This document shows, piece by piece, positions 8,751 through 16,797 of a stretch of DNA of 64,000 nucleotides. The position numbers and the translations under genes were made by a program. Source of the DNA: Sulfoacidibacillus ferrooxidans (lineage in GTDB: Bacteria > Bacillota > Bacilli > Alicyclobacillales > SLC66); assembly GCF_022606465.1 (NCBI RefSeq), contig NZ_JALBUF010000002.1, positions 124,001 through 188,000 of the forward strand. The letters run 5' to 3'. The notes below the pieces were generated by a model that saw nothing but the letters and a program-made list of their open reading frames with translations, ran no database searches and was not told the DNA's origin. The first letter of the stretch is position 1. Each line of letters starts with the position of its first letter.

Positions 8751-9620
8751 ATGACTGTGCAAGAAGTATTTGTTACAAATGATTGGTTACATAAACATAT
8801 GGATGATCAAGATCTAGTGATAGTGGACTGCAGAGCGACTCTTGGGAAACCACATGCAGGCTATATGGCATATCAAGAAGGACATATTCCGGGAGCGATT
8901 TTTGCTGATTTGGAGGTGGATCTTTCTTCTGATGTGGAAGAGCATGGCGGGCGACATCCATTGCCTGAGACTGCGAAGTTTTCTTCGTGGCTCATAGAAC
9001 ATGACATTACACCGGAGAAAACGGTGATTGCCTATGATGAGAAGGGAGATATGGCGCCCCATTTGTGGTGGCTGTTACGCTATTTTGGACATGACAACGT
9101 GTCGGTACTCATCGGTGGAATGGCAAATTGGATATCAGCTGGATTGCCGCTTGCCACAGGGATCGAACTCAAACAGACAGTGACTGAGGAACGTTCGTTC
9201 GATCAGACAGCTTTCGAAGTGTATAGACCCCACCCAGAGATGATTGTGTCGCGCGATGAATTAATGAAACACGTTACAAATCAAGGGACTGCGATTCAGC
9301 TAATCGATGCTCGTGCCTTGAAACGCTATCGCGGGGAGATTGAGCCGATCGATCCCGTTGCAGGGCATATCCCCACTGCCATTTGTTATCCGTGGGAAGA
9401 GACAGTACCGCTTTATGAGGCAGATGATCCGAAAGTAGCTATGGCACATCATTTTTCAGCTATTAAAAAGGGGTCAGAAGTCGTAGTTTATTGCGGATCG
9501 GGTGTTAGTGCTTGCGCAGATATTCTAGCTTTGCACGTGGCAGGGATAGAAGCAAAATTATACCCAGGCAGTTGGAGCGATTGGTGTTCTTTCGAAGATA
9601 GTCCAATTGCGCGAGGTTAG
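8751..9620 (+). CDS. Two-domain sulfurtransferase (rhodanese / 3-mercaptopyruvate type)
   Basis: Tandem rhodanese protein of about 289 residues. Domain 1 (to about 140) lacks the loop Cys and is structural; domain 2 ends in VVYCGSGVSACADI, whose CGSGV loop matches mercaptopyruvate sulfurtransferases (CGxGV) rather than thiosulfate sulfurtransferases (CRxGx[RT]). Expected role is transfer of sulfane sulfur to cyanide or thiols in the cytosol. The start is ambiguous: ATG 8751 lies only 3 nt from AAAGAGG, and GTG 8757 lies 9 nt from it; an upstream GTG at 8724 has a weaker site. The product N-terminus therefore differs by two residues at most between the better options. Confidence 0.88.
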   Translation: MTVQEVFVTNDWLHKHMDDQDLVIVDCRATLGKPHAGYMAYQEGHIPGAIFADLEVDLSSDVEEHGGRHPLPETAKFSSWLIEHDITPEKTVIAYDEKGDMAPHLWWLLRYFGHDNVSVLIGGMANWISAGLPLATGIELKQTVTEERSFDQTAFEVYRPHPEMIVSRDELMKHVTNQGTAIQLIDARALKRYRGEIEPIDPVAGHIPTAICYPWEETVPLYEADDPKVAMAHHFSAIKKGSEVVVYCGSGVSACADILALHVAGIEAKLYPGSWSDWCSFEDSPIARG

Positions 9621-9625
9621 AATAG

Positions 9626-9663
9626 AAGATAGCCCCACATCCTAGAAGGTGAGGGGCTATCTT
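9626..9663. terminator. Hairpin between convergent genes, probable terminator
   Basis: An 11-bp perfect stem, AAGATAGCCCC against GGGGCTATCTT, lies between the convergent sulfurtransferase and cyclophilin genes. Neither side has a clear U-run, so termination is inferred from position and stem strength only. Confidence 0.5.
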
Positions 9664-9697
9664 AGAAAACTCCTGCATAAAGTTTACATTGTGAGGC

Positions 9698-10144
9698 TTA
9701 TGCTTCAGAGTCTTCAACGCGAATAGATTTCATGCGATCTCCTTGATGGATCTGATCAATGTAGTCTTCCCCTGAGAGGATCTCACCAAAAACAGTATGT
9801 ACTCCATCTAAGTGAGCCGTGCTTTTGCGATCGTGAACCACAAAAAACTGTGAACCACCTGTGTCTTTACCAGCATGGGCCATAGATAGTACGCCTCTTT
9901 TATGTTTGAGGGGATTTCCTTGTGTTTCACATTTAATCGTATATCCTGGACCACCTGAGCCATTGCCAACTGGACAACCGCCTTGGCTTACAAATCCCGG
10001 GATCACGCGGTGAAAAGTGAGTCCATCATAAAAATTGGAGTTAGATAATTTCTCAAAATTAGCTACAGTGCCTGGGGCGTGTTGGGGATACAATTCAAAC
10101 TCTAAAACGTTCCCGTTTTCCATCGTTAAGATTGCTTTTTTCAT
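9698..10144 (-). CDS. ppiB: Peptidyl-prolyl cis-trans isomerase, cyclophilin type
   Basis: Cytoplasmic cyclophilin of about 148 residues, catalysing prolyl isomerisation during folding. It has no signal peptide. The core motifs [15 protein letters not shown] and [16 protein letters not shown] are present, with the active-site Arg in FHRV and Phe in SQFFV. ATG 10144 is preferred to GTG 10150 because AAAGGAGA ends 8 nt before it. It stands alone between a convergent gene and divergent ispG. Confidence 0.92.
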   Translation of the reverse strand: MKKAILTMENGNVLEFELYPQHAPGTVANFEKLSNSNFYDGLTFHRVIPGFVSQGGCPVGNGSGGPGYTIKCETQGNPLKHKRGVLSMAHAGKDTGGSQFFVVHDRKSTAHLDGVHTVFGEILSGEDYIDQIHQGDRMKSIRVEDSEA

Positions 10145-10337
10145 TTGCACATTCTCCTTTATTCATCTTGCTTTCCCTGCTTAGTATACCTTTTAGTTCA
10201 GCAGCTTGCATCTTTTCCGGTCAAAGAAACGTATGAGTGGTTTGTGTCACTTAAACAGAATCTATCGTCTCTTGGTGCAGCTTGGCGTATAATAGATGAG
10301 TAGCATACTTGCATTTGCGAGATAAAGGAGCATGAAT

Positions 10338-11423
10338 ATGTACCAGCGCAAAGATACACGTGCCGTTCGCGTCGGAGATGTAACGATTGGTGGCAGTGAT
10401 AGAGTATTTATTCAAAGTATGACCACGACCAAAACAGCAGATGTGAAAGCGACTGTAGCTGAAATTTTGCGTCTCGAAGAGGCAGGGTGCGAAATTGCGC
10501 GAGTCACTGTCAACAACGATGAGGCGGCAGATGCGATTCGCAGTATTAAAGCACAGATACACATTCCATTAGTTGCAGATATTCATTTTGATCATCGTTT
10601 AGCGTTAAAGTCAATTGCAAATGGTATTGATAAGGTGCGGATTAATCCGGGCAATATCGGTCATAGGGATCGGGTTGAAGAGGTCGTTAAAGCGTGCAAG
10701 GAACGAGGTATTCCGATTCGAATCGGGGTAAATTCAGGTTCGATTGAACGACATATTATTGAGAAATACGGATATCCTACGGCACAAGGCATGTTAGAAA
10801 GCGCATTGCATCACATCAAAATTTTAGAAGAACTTGATTTTTATGATATTATTGTATCCATGAAAGCTTCGGATGTGCCGCTTGCGATTGAGGCATATCG
10901 ACTTGCGGCGGAGTCATTTGACTATCCTCTCCATCTAGGAATCACAGAGGCGGGTACGTTATTTAGTGGTACCATTAAAAGTGCTGCAGGCCTTGGTACA
11001 CTTCTTTCAATGGGCATTGGAAACACAGTTCGGGTGTCATTATCAGCTGATCCTGTGGAGGAAGTCAAGGTTGCACATGAGCTTTTGAAAACGTTTGGCA
11101 TCATATCCAATGCGGTGACACTCGTCTCTTGCCCGACTTGTGGTCGTATTGATATTGATCTAATAAGTATTGCAAACGAAGTTGAGGCATATGTGCAAAA
11201 CATTAAGGCGCCGATCAAGGTTTCTGTTCTTGGCTGTGCTGTGAATGGCCCTGGTGAAGCGCGTGAGGCGGATATTGGTATTGCGGGAGCTAGAGGTGAA
11301 GGTCTCTTATTTCGCTATGGTGAAGTCATTAGAAAAATTCCTGAACAAGATCTCGTTTCCGAACTAAAAAAAGAAATCGACATTTTAGCTAAGCGTTATG
11401 AGGAAACAGGGTCCATTCGTTAA
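10338..11423 (+). CDS. ispG: 4-hydroxy-3-methylbut-2-en-1-yl diphosphate synthase
   Basis: Penultimate step of the MEP isoprenoid pathway: reductive conversion of MEcPP to HMBPP using a [4Fe-4S] cluster. The N-terminal TIM barrel contains [10 protein letters not shown] and [12 protein letters not shown]; the C-terminal cluster ligands are the two Cys in [10 protein letters not shown], with a third in [11 protein letters not shown] and the Glu ligand nearby in GEAREADIG. The length of about 361 residues is that of the short bacterial form. ATG 10338 is preferred because AAAGGAG ends 7 nt upstream; ATG 10332 is too close. A TATAAT at 10288-10293 may be its -10 element, but no good -35 was found at the right distance. 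Confidence 0.95.
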   Translation: MYQRKDTRAVRVGDVTIGGSDRVFIQSMTTTKTADVKATVAEILRLEEAGCEIARVTVNNDEAADAIRSIKAQIHIPLVADIHFDHRLALKSIANGIDKVRINPGNIGHRDRVEEVVKACKERGIPIRIGVNSGSIERHIIEKYGYPTAQGMLESALHHIKILEELDFYDIIVSMKASDVPLAIEAYRLAAESFDYPLHLGITEAGTLFSGTIKSAAGLGTLLSMGIGNTVRVSLSADPVEEVKVAHELLKTFGIISNAVTLVSCPTCGRIDIDLISIANEVEAYVQNIKAPIKVSVLGCAVNGPGEAREADIGIAGARGEGLLFRYGEVIRKIPEQDLVSELKKEIDILAKRYEETGSIR

Positions 11424-11430
11424 GTGCGAC

Positions 11431-11488
11431 AATAAGGGGTGTAATGAGTAGGAAGGTATCTTTCTGCCTACTCATTACACCCCTTATT
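11431..11488. terminator. Long perfect hairpin after ispG
   Basis: The arms at 11431-11452 and 11467-11488 form a 22-bp perfect stem (AATAAGGGGTGTAATGAGTA continuing GG, and its exact reverse complement) with a 14-nt loop. It sits between ispG and the convergent YjzC-like gene and can act in both directions, since the stem ends in A-rich and T-rich steps. Confidence 0.75.
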
Positions 11489-11500
11489 CATCATGAATGG

Positions 11501-11683
11501 CTAATTTTTCTTATGAGTCCATTTACGATCTTTATTTTGTGTTGGAGGAAAATGATCTCCTCGGTTTAATTGAATTACTTCACCATGTGGGACAGATCCT
11601 GTGTGCGGTGATTCACTGATCTCCACGTACATTCCATTATTTGGTGCGATTTCTCCGGGTTCAAACTGTGTGCGTTCTCCCAT
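11501..11683 (-). CDS. YjzC-like small protein
   Basis: Protein of about 60 residues resembling Bacillus YjzC: it has an N-terminal PGEIAPNNGMYVEI block and ends with GDHFPPTQNKDRKWTHKKN. The conserved features are a PG-x-APNNGxYxE motif, a GDxFPxT motif and a final R-x-WTH. The function of the family is not established. The ATG at 11683 is chosen because GGAGAG lies 7 nt upstream; the extra 12 residues possible from a further upstream start have no ribosome site and do not match the family. Confidence 0.8.
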   Translation of the reverse strand: MGERTQFEPGEIAPNNGMYVEISESPHTGSVPHGEVIQLNRGDHFPPTQNKDRKWTHKKN

Positions 11684-11870
11684 AATGTATCTCTCCATTT
11701 CAAACAAAGTTTGATTCAAATGTATCGTGTGTCAAGTCGGCACAGTCTATTCGCAGCATAATGAACGGAGAGAAATGGGTCGTTGTCGCAGATTTGGTCT
11801 TTGCATGCGTACATGATAGAGTAGTTATACTGGCTAAGGTCAGTCAGACAGAGTTGGGAGGTTACAATCG

Positions 11871-13037
11871 TTGAATCCATTTGCATTTTGGAATCCTACA
11901 GCACTGTATTATGGGGCAGGACAAATTGAACAACATCTTCTTACAGAAGTAAAAAAATACGGATCTAAAGTATTACTTGTCTATGGTGGCGGGAGTATTA
12001 AGACATTTGGTTTATATGATAAAATTGTCGACTTGCTAAAATCAGGTGGAGTTACCGTACTGGAGTTTTCAGGAATCGAACCAAATCCGAGACTTAGTAC
12101 TGTACATAAGGCGATCGAGTTATGTAAAAAAGAGGGCGTTGACCTTTTATTGGCTGTGGGTGGTGGATCTGTACTAGACGCTACGAAAGCCATTGCAGCA
12201 GGGGTAAAGTATGATGGCGATGTATGGGACTTCTATACTCGCAAAGAGCGCCCACAAGATGCACTTCCATTTGGCACGATCCTAACATTGGCGGCTACTG
12301 GTTCTGAGATGAATTCAGGTGGAGTTATTTCGAATTGGGAAACACAGGAGAAGATCGGTTCAAGCTCACCGCATACATTTCCGAAATTTTCATTTTGTGA
12401 TGCGGAAAATACGTTTACTGTTTCAAAAAAGCAGACTGTGTACGGTATTGTGGATATGTTTAGTCATGTATTAGAAGCGTATTTTTCCCATACTACAAAT
12501 ACTTTTTTGCAAGAGCGCATGATGGAATCCGTCATGCAGACAATTATCGAGAATGCTCCAAAGGTATTAGACAATCCGCATGATTTTGCTGCGCGTGAAA
12601 CCATGATGTATTGCGGAACGATGGCGTTAAATGGAATGATATCGATGGGCGTTCAAGGAGATTGGGCAACACATGCTATGGAGCATGAAGTCAGCGCCAT
12701 CTATGACATTCCACATGGTGGTGGATTGGCGATTATTTTCCCTCATTGGATGAACTATGTTGTGGATGCTGGGGAAGAACGTTTTTATCAAATGGCTACT
12801 CGCGTTTTCCACATTGACCCAACAGGTAAAACCACAAAACAAGTAGCGCAAGAGGGTATTCAAGCTGTTCGTCACTTTTTTGACTCTATGGATGCGCCAA
12901 GTACGCTTGGAGATTATGATATTGGGGATAAAGACTTAGATCGGATGGCTGAACATGCAGTGCGCGTTGGCCCGGTTGGAAACTATAAAAAACTAGCTAA
13001 AGAAGATGTGGCAGCGATTTTACGTGCGGCCCTGTAA
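11871..13037 (+). CDS. Iron-containing alcohol dehydrogenase (butanol dehydrogenase-like)
   Basis: Group III (Fe-dependent) alcohol dehydrogenase, 388 residues, using NAD(P)H to reduce aldehydes such as butanal or to oxidise alcohols. The nucleotide-binding [13 protein letters not shown] is near residue 100. Metal ligands are in MFSHVLEAY and in the C-terminal [13 protein letters not shown] and preceding [10 protein letters not shown]. It resembles the YugJ/YugK/BdhA branch by [15 protein letters not shown] at the N-terminus. TTG start with TTGGGAGG 8 nt upstream. A TATACT at 11826-11831 may be a -10 box. It is likely monocistronic, ending in a hairpin. Confidence 0.9.
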   Translation: MNPFAFWNPTALYYGAGQIEQHLLTEVKKYGSKVLLVYGGGSIKTFGLYDKIVDLLKSGGVTVLEFSGIEPNPRLSTVHKAIELCKKEGVDLLLAVGGGSVLDATKAIAAGVKYDGDVWDFYTRKERPQDALPFGTILTLAATGSEMNSGGVISNWETQEKIGSSSPHTFPKFSFCDAENTFTVSKKQTVYGIVDMFSHVLEAYFSHTTNTFLQERMMESVMQTIIENAPKVLDNPHDFAARETMMYCGTMALNGMISMGVQGDWATHAMEHEVSAIYDIPHGGGLAIIFPHWMNYVVDAGEERFYQMATRVFHIDPTGKTTKQVAQEGIQAVRHFFDSMDAPSTLGDYDIGDKDLDRMAEHAVRVGPVGNYKKLAKEDVAAILRAAL

Positions 13038-13050
13038 GATAGCTCTTTGT

Positions 13051-13091
13051 GAAGGCGTAAGGTAAGAAAGCGGATGTCCCCTTACGCCTTC
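13051..13091. terminator. Hairpin between convergent genes
   Basis: GAAGGCGTAAGG at 13051-13062 pairs perfectly with CCTTACGCCTTC at 13080-13091 (12 bp). It lies between the alcohol dehydrogenase stop and the convergent ATP-grasp gene; no long U-run on either side. Confidence 0.55.
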
Positions 13092-13112
13092 AAACTGATG
13101 TAGCAAGTTGTG

Positions 13113-13898
13113 CTATCCCTTTTTCGCACGGTGAGTACGACGGGCAATTTTTCGGGCACGTGCCACTTTTTGAATGTGTAAATAAGTTCTTTGATCTGCT
13201 AAGTGTGCAAATAACGCATGGCTAGGACCTGTATTTTCCTCGAGGATCCACAACTTTCCGGTTTTATCAATGCCGACATCAAGTCCTATCTCTGAGTAAG
13301 CTTGATATGCTTCTAAGCGTTTGCAAGCATTGAAACCCAGCTTGCACAACTTCTGCTGCATGCGGGAGGACTTCCATGCAGTATAACCATGTGATTGACG
13401 GAGTGCATCAGCTAGACTCACCACGCGTCCGTGACTTCTTGCAATATTGGTCACAGCCGAATGGGGGCCGGCGATTTTTGCGCATATTCCAGTGCATTGC
13501 CATTGCTCGTGTTCGTCTTTTTGCATCATCACGCGAACATCATACGGGCGATCATGGATAGTGGCAAGATGAACATCTCGTTGAACAATCCATGTGCGAC
13601 TGCGAGTTAACTGTAAGATCGTTCGATGCAATTCAGATCGGTTCGAAAAAGAGCGCGGCCGCTCATTTTCTCGATGAAGTCCGTAGGTGCCGTCCTTGTG
13701 AATGAAAATACGCATGACATTTTGGCCTCGCGAACCTGCAACTGGCTTTAGGTAAATGGACCGATATCGCTGTAAGTAGATATCAAGGTTCTCGGTTGTT
13801 AGCGGTCGAGTTGGTGGTAGATAAGAACGCAGAGACACATCCCGGTAAAACCATTTATACAATAACCATTTTCCGAGCTCTCGTTTGCGCGATGACAT
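13113..13898 (-). CDS. YheC/YheD-like spore-associated ATP-grasp protein
   Basis: ATP-grasp protein of 261 residues resembling the endospore coat-associated YheC/YheD family. Visible features are IYLKPVAGSRGQNVMRI (lysine and glycine-rich ATP-binding loop), YDVRVMMQKD, and LGFNACKRLEAYQAYSEIGLDVGID followed by WILEENTGPSHALF (metal-binding Glu and Asn), which are the ATP-grasp Mg sites. The N-terminus YKWFYRDVSLRSYLPPTRPLT matches the start of the ligase part in YheC/D; the extra N-terminal domain of longer relatives is missing. The C-terminus is rich in Arg and Lys. Substrate unknown. The ribosome site AGGAGGATC precedes the ATG. Confidence 0.78.
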   Translation of the reverse strand: MSSRKRELGKWLLYKWFYRDVSLRSYLPPTRPLTTENLDIYLQRYRSIYLKPVAGSRGQNVMRIFIHKDGTYGLHRENERPRSFSNRSELHRTILQLTRSRTWIVQRDVHLATIHDRPYDVRVMMQKDEHEQWQCTGICAKIAGPHSAVTNIARSHGRVVSLADALRQSHGYTAWKSSRMQQKLCKLGFNACKRLEAYQAYSEIGLDVGIDKTGKLWILEENTGPSHALFAHLADQRTYLHIQKVARARKIARRTHRAKKG

Positions 13899-14244
13899 AG
13901 CGATCCTCCTGAGGATTGTACTTCTTAATTTATTGTCCCTGTATGCGGTTTGCAGAGGTACTTTCCATAGTATGAAAAAAAATAATTTGAATCACGGCAA
14001 AAGTCCTAGACATTTCATTGTCCATATGCAATAATGACATAGACGAACACAGCAAGTGTAACGCTAAAGATTCCTGTTGTTTGGAACGGAAGAGCCAGTT
14101 AAGTGCGCTGTTCCTGAATACAGTTGGACTTTTGTGCGTGTGGTAGTAACTGTATATTGAAGTATATGCTTTATGACAGTTACGACTTCTGTGGGCGCAT
14201 AATTGATGGTGCCGCTATATAAGTGGCGTAGGAGGAACAGCAGC
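13899..14244. other. 346-bp gene-free region upstream of the cold-shock gene
   Basis: Divergent control region of the spore ATP-grasp gene and the cold-shock gene. It holds an inverted repeat, TAACTGT at 14147-14153 with ACAGTTA reversed-complement partner at 14176-14182, of unknown meaning. Part of it is likely a long 5' leader of the cold-shock mRNA, as is common for this family. I found no convincing -35/-10 pair and no gene. Confidence 0.4.
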
Positions 14245-14445
14245 ATGCAAGAAGGAACAGTTAAGTGGTTTAATGCAGAAAAAGGTTTTGGTTTTATCGA
14301 AGTTCCAGGTGGAGACGATGTATTCGTACATTACAGCGCCATTTTGGGAGACGGTTACAAGTCCTTGGAAGAAGGACAACGTGTTAGCTTCGAGATCGTT
14401 CGTGGCAACCGTGGTCTTCAAGCGGCCAACGTTTCTAAACTTTAA
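14245..14445 (+). CDS. Cold-shock protein, CspA/CspB family
   Basis: Single-strand nucleic acid binding OB-fold protein of 66 residues acting as RNA chaperone. It starts [20 protein letters not shown], with RNP1 (KGFGFI) and RNP2 (VFVHYSAI) both intact, and ends [23 protein letters not shown] lies 8 nt before the ATG. It is followed by its own terminator and so is monocistronic. Which of several csp paralogues it is cannot be told. Confidence 0.95.
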   Translation: MQEGTVKWFNAEKGFGFIEVPGGDDVFVHYSAILGDGYKSLEEGQRVSFEIVRGNRGLQAANVSKL

Positions 14446-14456
14446 TATCTATACAA

Positions 14457-14488
14457 AAGGGTGCTGGGTTATCTCAGCACTCTTTTTT
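14457..14488 (+). terminator. Rho-independent terminator of the cold-shock gene
   Basis: A GTGCTG/CAGCAC stem extended by G-rich and CTC flanks, 8-nt loop, then six T. Lies 12 bp after the stop codon. Confidence 0.85.
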
Positions 14489-14498
14489 GTATGCTCTT

Positions 14499-15287
14499 TT
14501 ATAGATCGGAAAAAGATATTGCCATAATCGGACTAGGCGCTTGAGAATGGATAAAGTCATACATGCGATCGGTAAGTATATCAAAATCAAGTGGATGTAG
14601 ATGATGTCCCTCATTTTGGAGAAGCCACAAAGTGTATGGAATGCTGGCTGATTCGCACGCTGCTGCTAGTAATGCAGCATGTGAAAAGTCGACCTGAATA
14701 TCTTGTTTGCCATGAATAATTAATAGCGGTGTGTGAACGTTTGCGATGTGAAAAATAGGTGACCTCAATCGATAAGCTTGAGCTTTTTTTGTAGGAGTGC
14801 CACCTGTCACCCTGCGGAGCATGCGACGTAAATCTACACGCTGTTCATAGGTGAGTGCTAGATCAACGACACCACCATGGATAATCGCTGCTTGTAAAGA
14901 GAGAGATGGTTCCATGGCGCAAAATAAAGCAAGCGGTCCACCTCGAGAAAAACCGTACACAGTTGTTCTTTGGGCATCGACAAAAGGCATGCTCTGCAAT
15001 AAGCGAATGGCAGCAAAAGCATCTGCACGATCCTCTAAACCAAAGTCTTCGCGCCCTTCCCCTCCTTCATTGCCGCGATATGTCGGTGCGATGACTATTG
15101 CACCGCGTTTTGCAAAACGTACAAGCCATTCTTGTTTAACCATACCAACACTTCTCATACCACCACGCAAGTAGACAAAACCTGGCCATTTGTTTCCCAG
15201 TTTATCTGGTTGAAGAAAGTCTTTTGGATAAGCAATATATGCAGTTTGAACGAATCCTGCAGCGGAGTACGTAAGATGGGCAAGCAC
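14499..15287 (-). CDS. Alpha/beta hydrolase, prolyl oligopeptidase (S9)-like; N-terminus probably frameshifted
   Basis: Serine hydrolase of the dipeptidyl/acylaminoacyl peptidase-like group. The nucleophile elbow is GFSRGG near residue 121, the acid Asp is in IIHGKQDIQVDF and the His in NEGHHLHPLD. The GTG at 15287 has no ribosome site. The same frame stays open further upstream and encodes KQQELPSIDADIVLAHLTYS, which looks like the true N-terminal part of this family, but it contains no start codon. A GTG at 15381, 5 nt after the stop of the upstream gene, enters this frame only if one base is lost from the seven-A run at 15348-15354. It therefore looks like an indel in the genome or read data, or a slippage site. 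Function of the hydrolase unknown. Confidence 0.75.
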   Translation of the reverse strand: MLAHLTYSAAGFVQTAYIAYPKDFLQPDKLGNKWPGFVYLRGGMRSVGMVKQEWLVRFAKRGAIVIAPTYRGNEGGEGREDFGLEDRADAFAAIRLLQSMPFVDAQRTTVYGFSRGGPLALFCAMEPSLSLQAAIIHGGVVDLALTYEQRVDLRRMLRRVTGGTPTKKAQAYRLRSPIFHIANVHTPLLIIHGKQDIQVDFSHAALLAAACESASIPYTLWLLQNEGHHLHPLDFDILTDRMYDFIHSQAPSPIMAISFSDL

Positions 15288-15386
15288 GATGTCTGCGTCT
15301 ATACTGGGTAGCTCTTGTTGTTTGAGTATGGCTTTGTGTTCGAACCTAAAAAAAGATGTTGTTTTGGTGATAGGGAGTCACGCCCT

Positions 15387-15710
15387 TTACTCAACTTCGA
15401 ATTCATCTGTTAATTGGCTATCTGGTTGCATGCGATAAAGAATATTGAGGTCGTTGATGCGGCTTGCATAATCATTGATGTTATCCATGATCTGTAGCGT
15501 AGTGTCCCAATCCTCTTCGTTATTCAGTTGTTCGTGCAGTTGCGAAATATGCGCTTCATATTTTCCGATGACTCCAGGAATCTTTCCTCGCATAGGTTCC
15601 CAATATTCAAGAATAGAACGCCGTTCATCTTCTGTGTAAGCTGTCCATGCTTGCTGTAGCGTGGGGACTTCAAGCTGCAAGCGTTCATCGTAGTGAAATA
15701 GATGTTGCAT
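15387..15710 (-). CDS. Uncharacterised acidic protein (107 aa)
   Basis: I do not recognise the family. The product is 107 residues, acidic, predicted mostly helical, with a WEPMRGKIPGVIGKYE segment in the middle and an acidic tail ending DEFEVE. AGAGGGG precedes the ATG. It lies directly upstream of the alpha/beta hydrolase on the same strand; the hydrolase's likely original GTG lies 5 nt beyond this stop codon, suggesting translational coupling. No membrane segment or signal peptide. Confidence 0.7.
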   Translation of the reverse strand: MQHLFHYDERLQLEVPTLQQAWTAYTEDERRSILEYWEPMRGKIPGVIGKYEAHISQLHEQLNNEEDWDTTLQIMDNINDYASRINDLNILYRMQPDSQLTDEFEVE

Positions 15711-15887
15711 ATCACGGATAACCCCTCTCAGTTCATACTGAACATAAACCTACTTGTTTCATTATGGCGTAAAAATCACTCGGAAGAAAGTCCGTTTATG
15801 TATAGGATAGCGAGTTGCGTGCATGCTAAAAGCGGGAAATCCCATATTGTGATGGATCACCCGAGGATTAGATAAGGAGGTTTTTAC

Positions 15888-16094
15888 GTGCAGGCACTTA
15901 CTTCTAAAGAATTGGCCTACGTCAATGACATGCTCGGTGGAGAAGATTTATTGCAAAAAATGTGTGTTGTAGCATCTACAACATCAAAACAACCTGAAGT
16001 GAAACAATTTTTGCAGCATGTGGTCAGTGAGCACCAGCGGCGTCATCAAGAGTTAGTTCGCGTTTTAGAGCAACACGAATCATTGGCTCACTAA
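15888..16094 (+). CDS. Small CotF-like spore coat-associated protein
   Basis: A 68-residue helical protein (starting MQALTSKELAYVNDMLGGED) that looks like the first helices of a CotF/ferritin-like bundle. It is followed 20 bp later by a larger CotF-family protein. The GTG start has ATAAGGAGG 8 nt upstream, an excellent site. Coat assignment comes from similarity in pattern and the gene pair, so the role is inferred. Three His residues and two Glu in the C-terminal helix could bind metal, but there is no further support. Confidence 0.7.
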   Translation: MQALTSKELAYVNDMLGGEDLLQKMCVVASTTSKQPEVKQFLQHVVSEHQRRHQELVRVLEQHESLAH

Positions 16095-16114
16095 TGTAGG
16101 AGGGGTTATACAAG

Positions 16115-16630
16115 ATGCAATCGCAAATGATGGGCACTCAGCTACAAGATCAAGATTATTTTCACGAAATTTTGATGTTACTTAAACATCAAGCTCGTGA
16201 ATATACGACTGCTGTCCTTGAATCTAGTTGTGTACAGGTGCGTCAAACTATGCAACGCCTATTAAATGATACTCTTAGTGAACAGGCAGATTGTTATCAA
16301 ATCATGTCAAGACAAGGGTGGTATCCAGCAGGACCTTCTGCTAATCGTCAGGATGTGACAAAGGCTATTCAGACGCATCGCCAAGATGCACAAAAAAATA
16401 TGCAGATGGCACAGTCGGCAGGTGTAGGCGGTCAGATGGGACGGCCAGCACAACAGCAACAGCAGCCTTGGCAAAGCAATCCAATGTCACAGCAAAATAA
16501 CCTAAATCAACAACCCTGGCAAGCTGCACAGCCGTGGCAATACACACAAAATTGGCAAGATCCATCCCAATCATCCCAGAGTCCACAGCAGAATCAAGCG
16601 TGGCAACCGCAACAAAGATCTTGGCAATAA
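16115..16630 (+). CDS. CotF-family spore coat protein with Gln/Trp-rich tail
   Basis: 171 residues: an N-terminal CotF-like helical domain (about 10-80, containing DYFHEILMLLKHQAREYTTA and QADCYQIMSRQGWYPAG) and a low-complexity tail from about 105 made of Gln, Pro, Trp, Ser and Asn. The tail carries several PWQ repeats (QQPWQ, AQPWQ and similar). Such tails are common in coat proteins and may support cross-linking or self-assembly. AGGAGGGG precedes the ATG. It is transcribed with the 68-residue CotF-like gene and ends in a long hairpin. Confidence 0.82.
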   Translation: MQSQMMGTQLQDQDYFHEILMLLKHQAREYTTAVLESSCVQVRQTMQRLLNDTLSEQADCYQIMSRQGWYPAGPSANRQDVTKAIQTHRQDAQKNMQMAQSAGVGGQMGRPAQQQQQPWQSNPMSQQNNLNQQPWQAAQPWQYTQNWQDPSQSSQSPQQNQAWQPQQRSWQ

Positions 16631-16642
16631 ATCCGTAGCGAC

Positions 16643-16689
16643 AACAAAGGAACTTCTTTTGTGCAGTATGCAAAAGAAGTTCCTTTGTT
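16643..16689 (+). terminator. Long hairpin after coat protein genes
   Basis: A 19-bp perfect stem (16643-16661 with 16671-16689, AACAAAGGAACTTCTTTTG and its reverse complement) with a 9-nt loop. The T-run after it is weak, but the position suggests a terminator. Confidence 0.7.
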
Positions 16690-16797
16690 CATATAGAGTG
16701 GGTGCCGTTTGTCAATCTCGTCAATCCTCGGTAAACTAGGGAGTGATGTCATGGATGGTGAGTTGAATACTGAGAGTGTGAGAGGGCGGTTTGTCGA

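Noticed and set aside
8565-8762. 65-residue minus-strand open frame inside repeat copy 1
   Set aside because: It coincides with the dispersed repeat, has no ribosome site, and the frame is broken in copy 2. Such frames are often annotated as hypothetical proteins but reflect the repeat only.
14064-14246. 60-residue minus-strand frame upstream of the cold-shock gene
   Set aside because: No ribosome site, unlikely composition, and it covers the probable 5' leader of the cold-shock gene.
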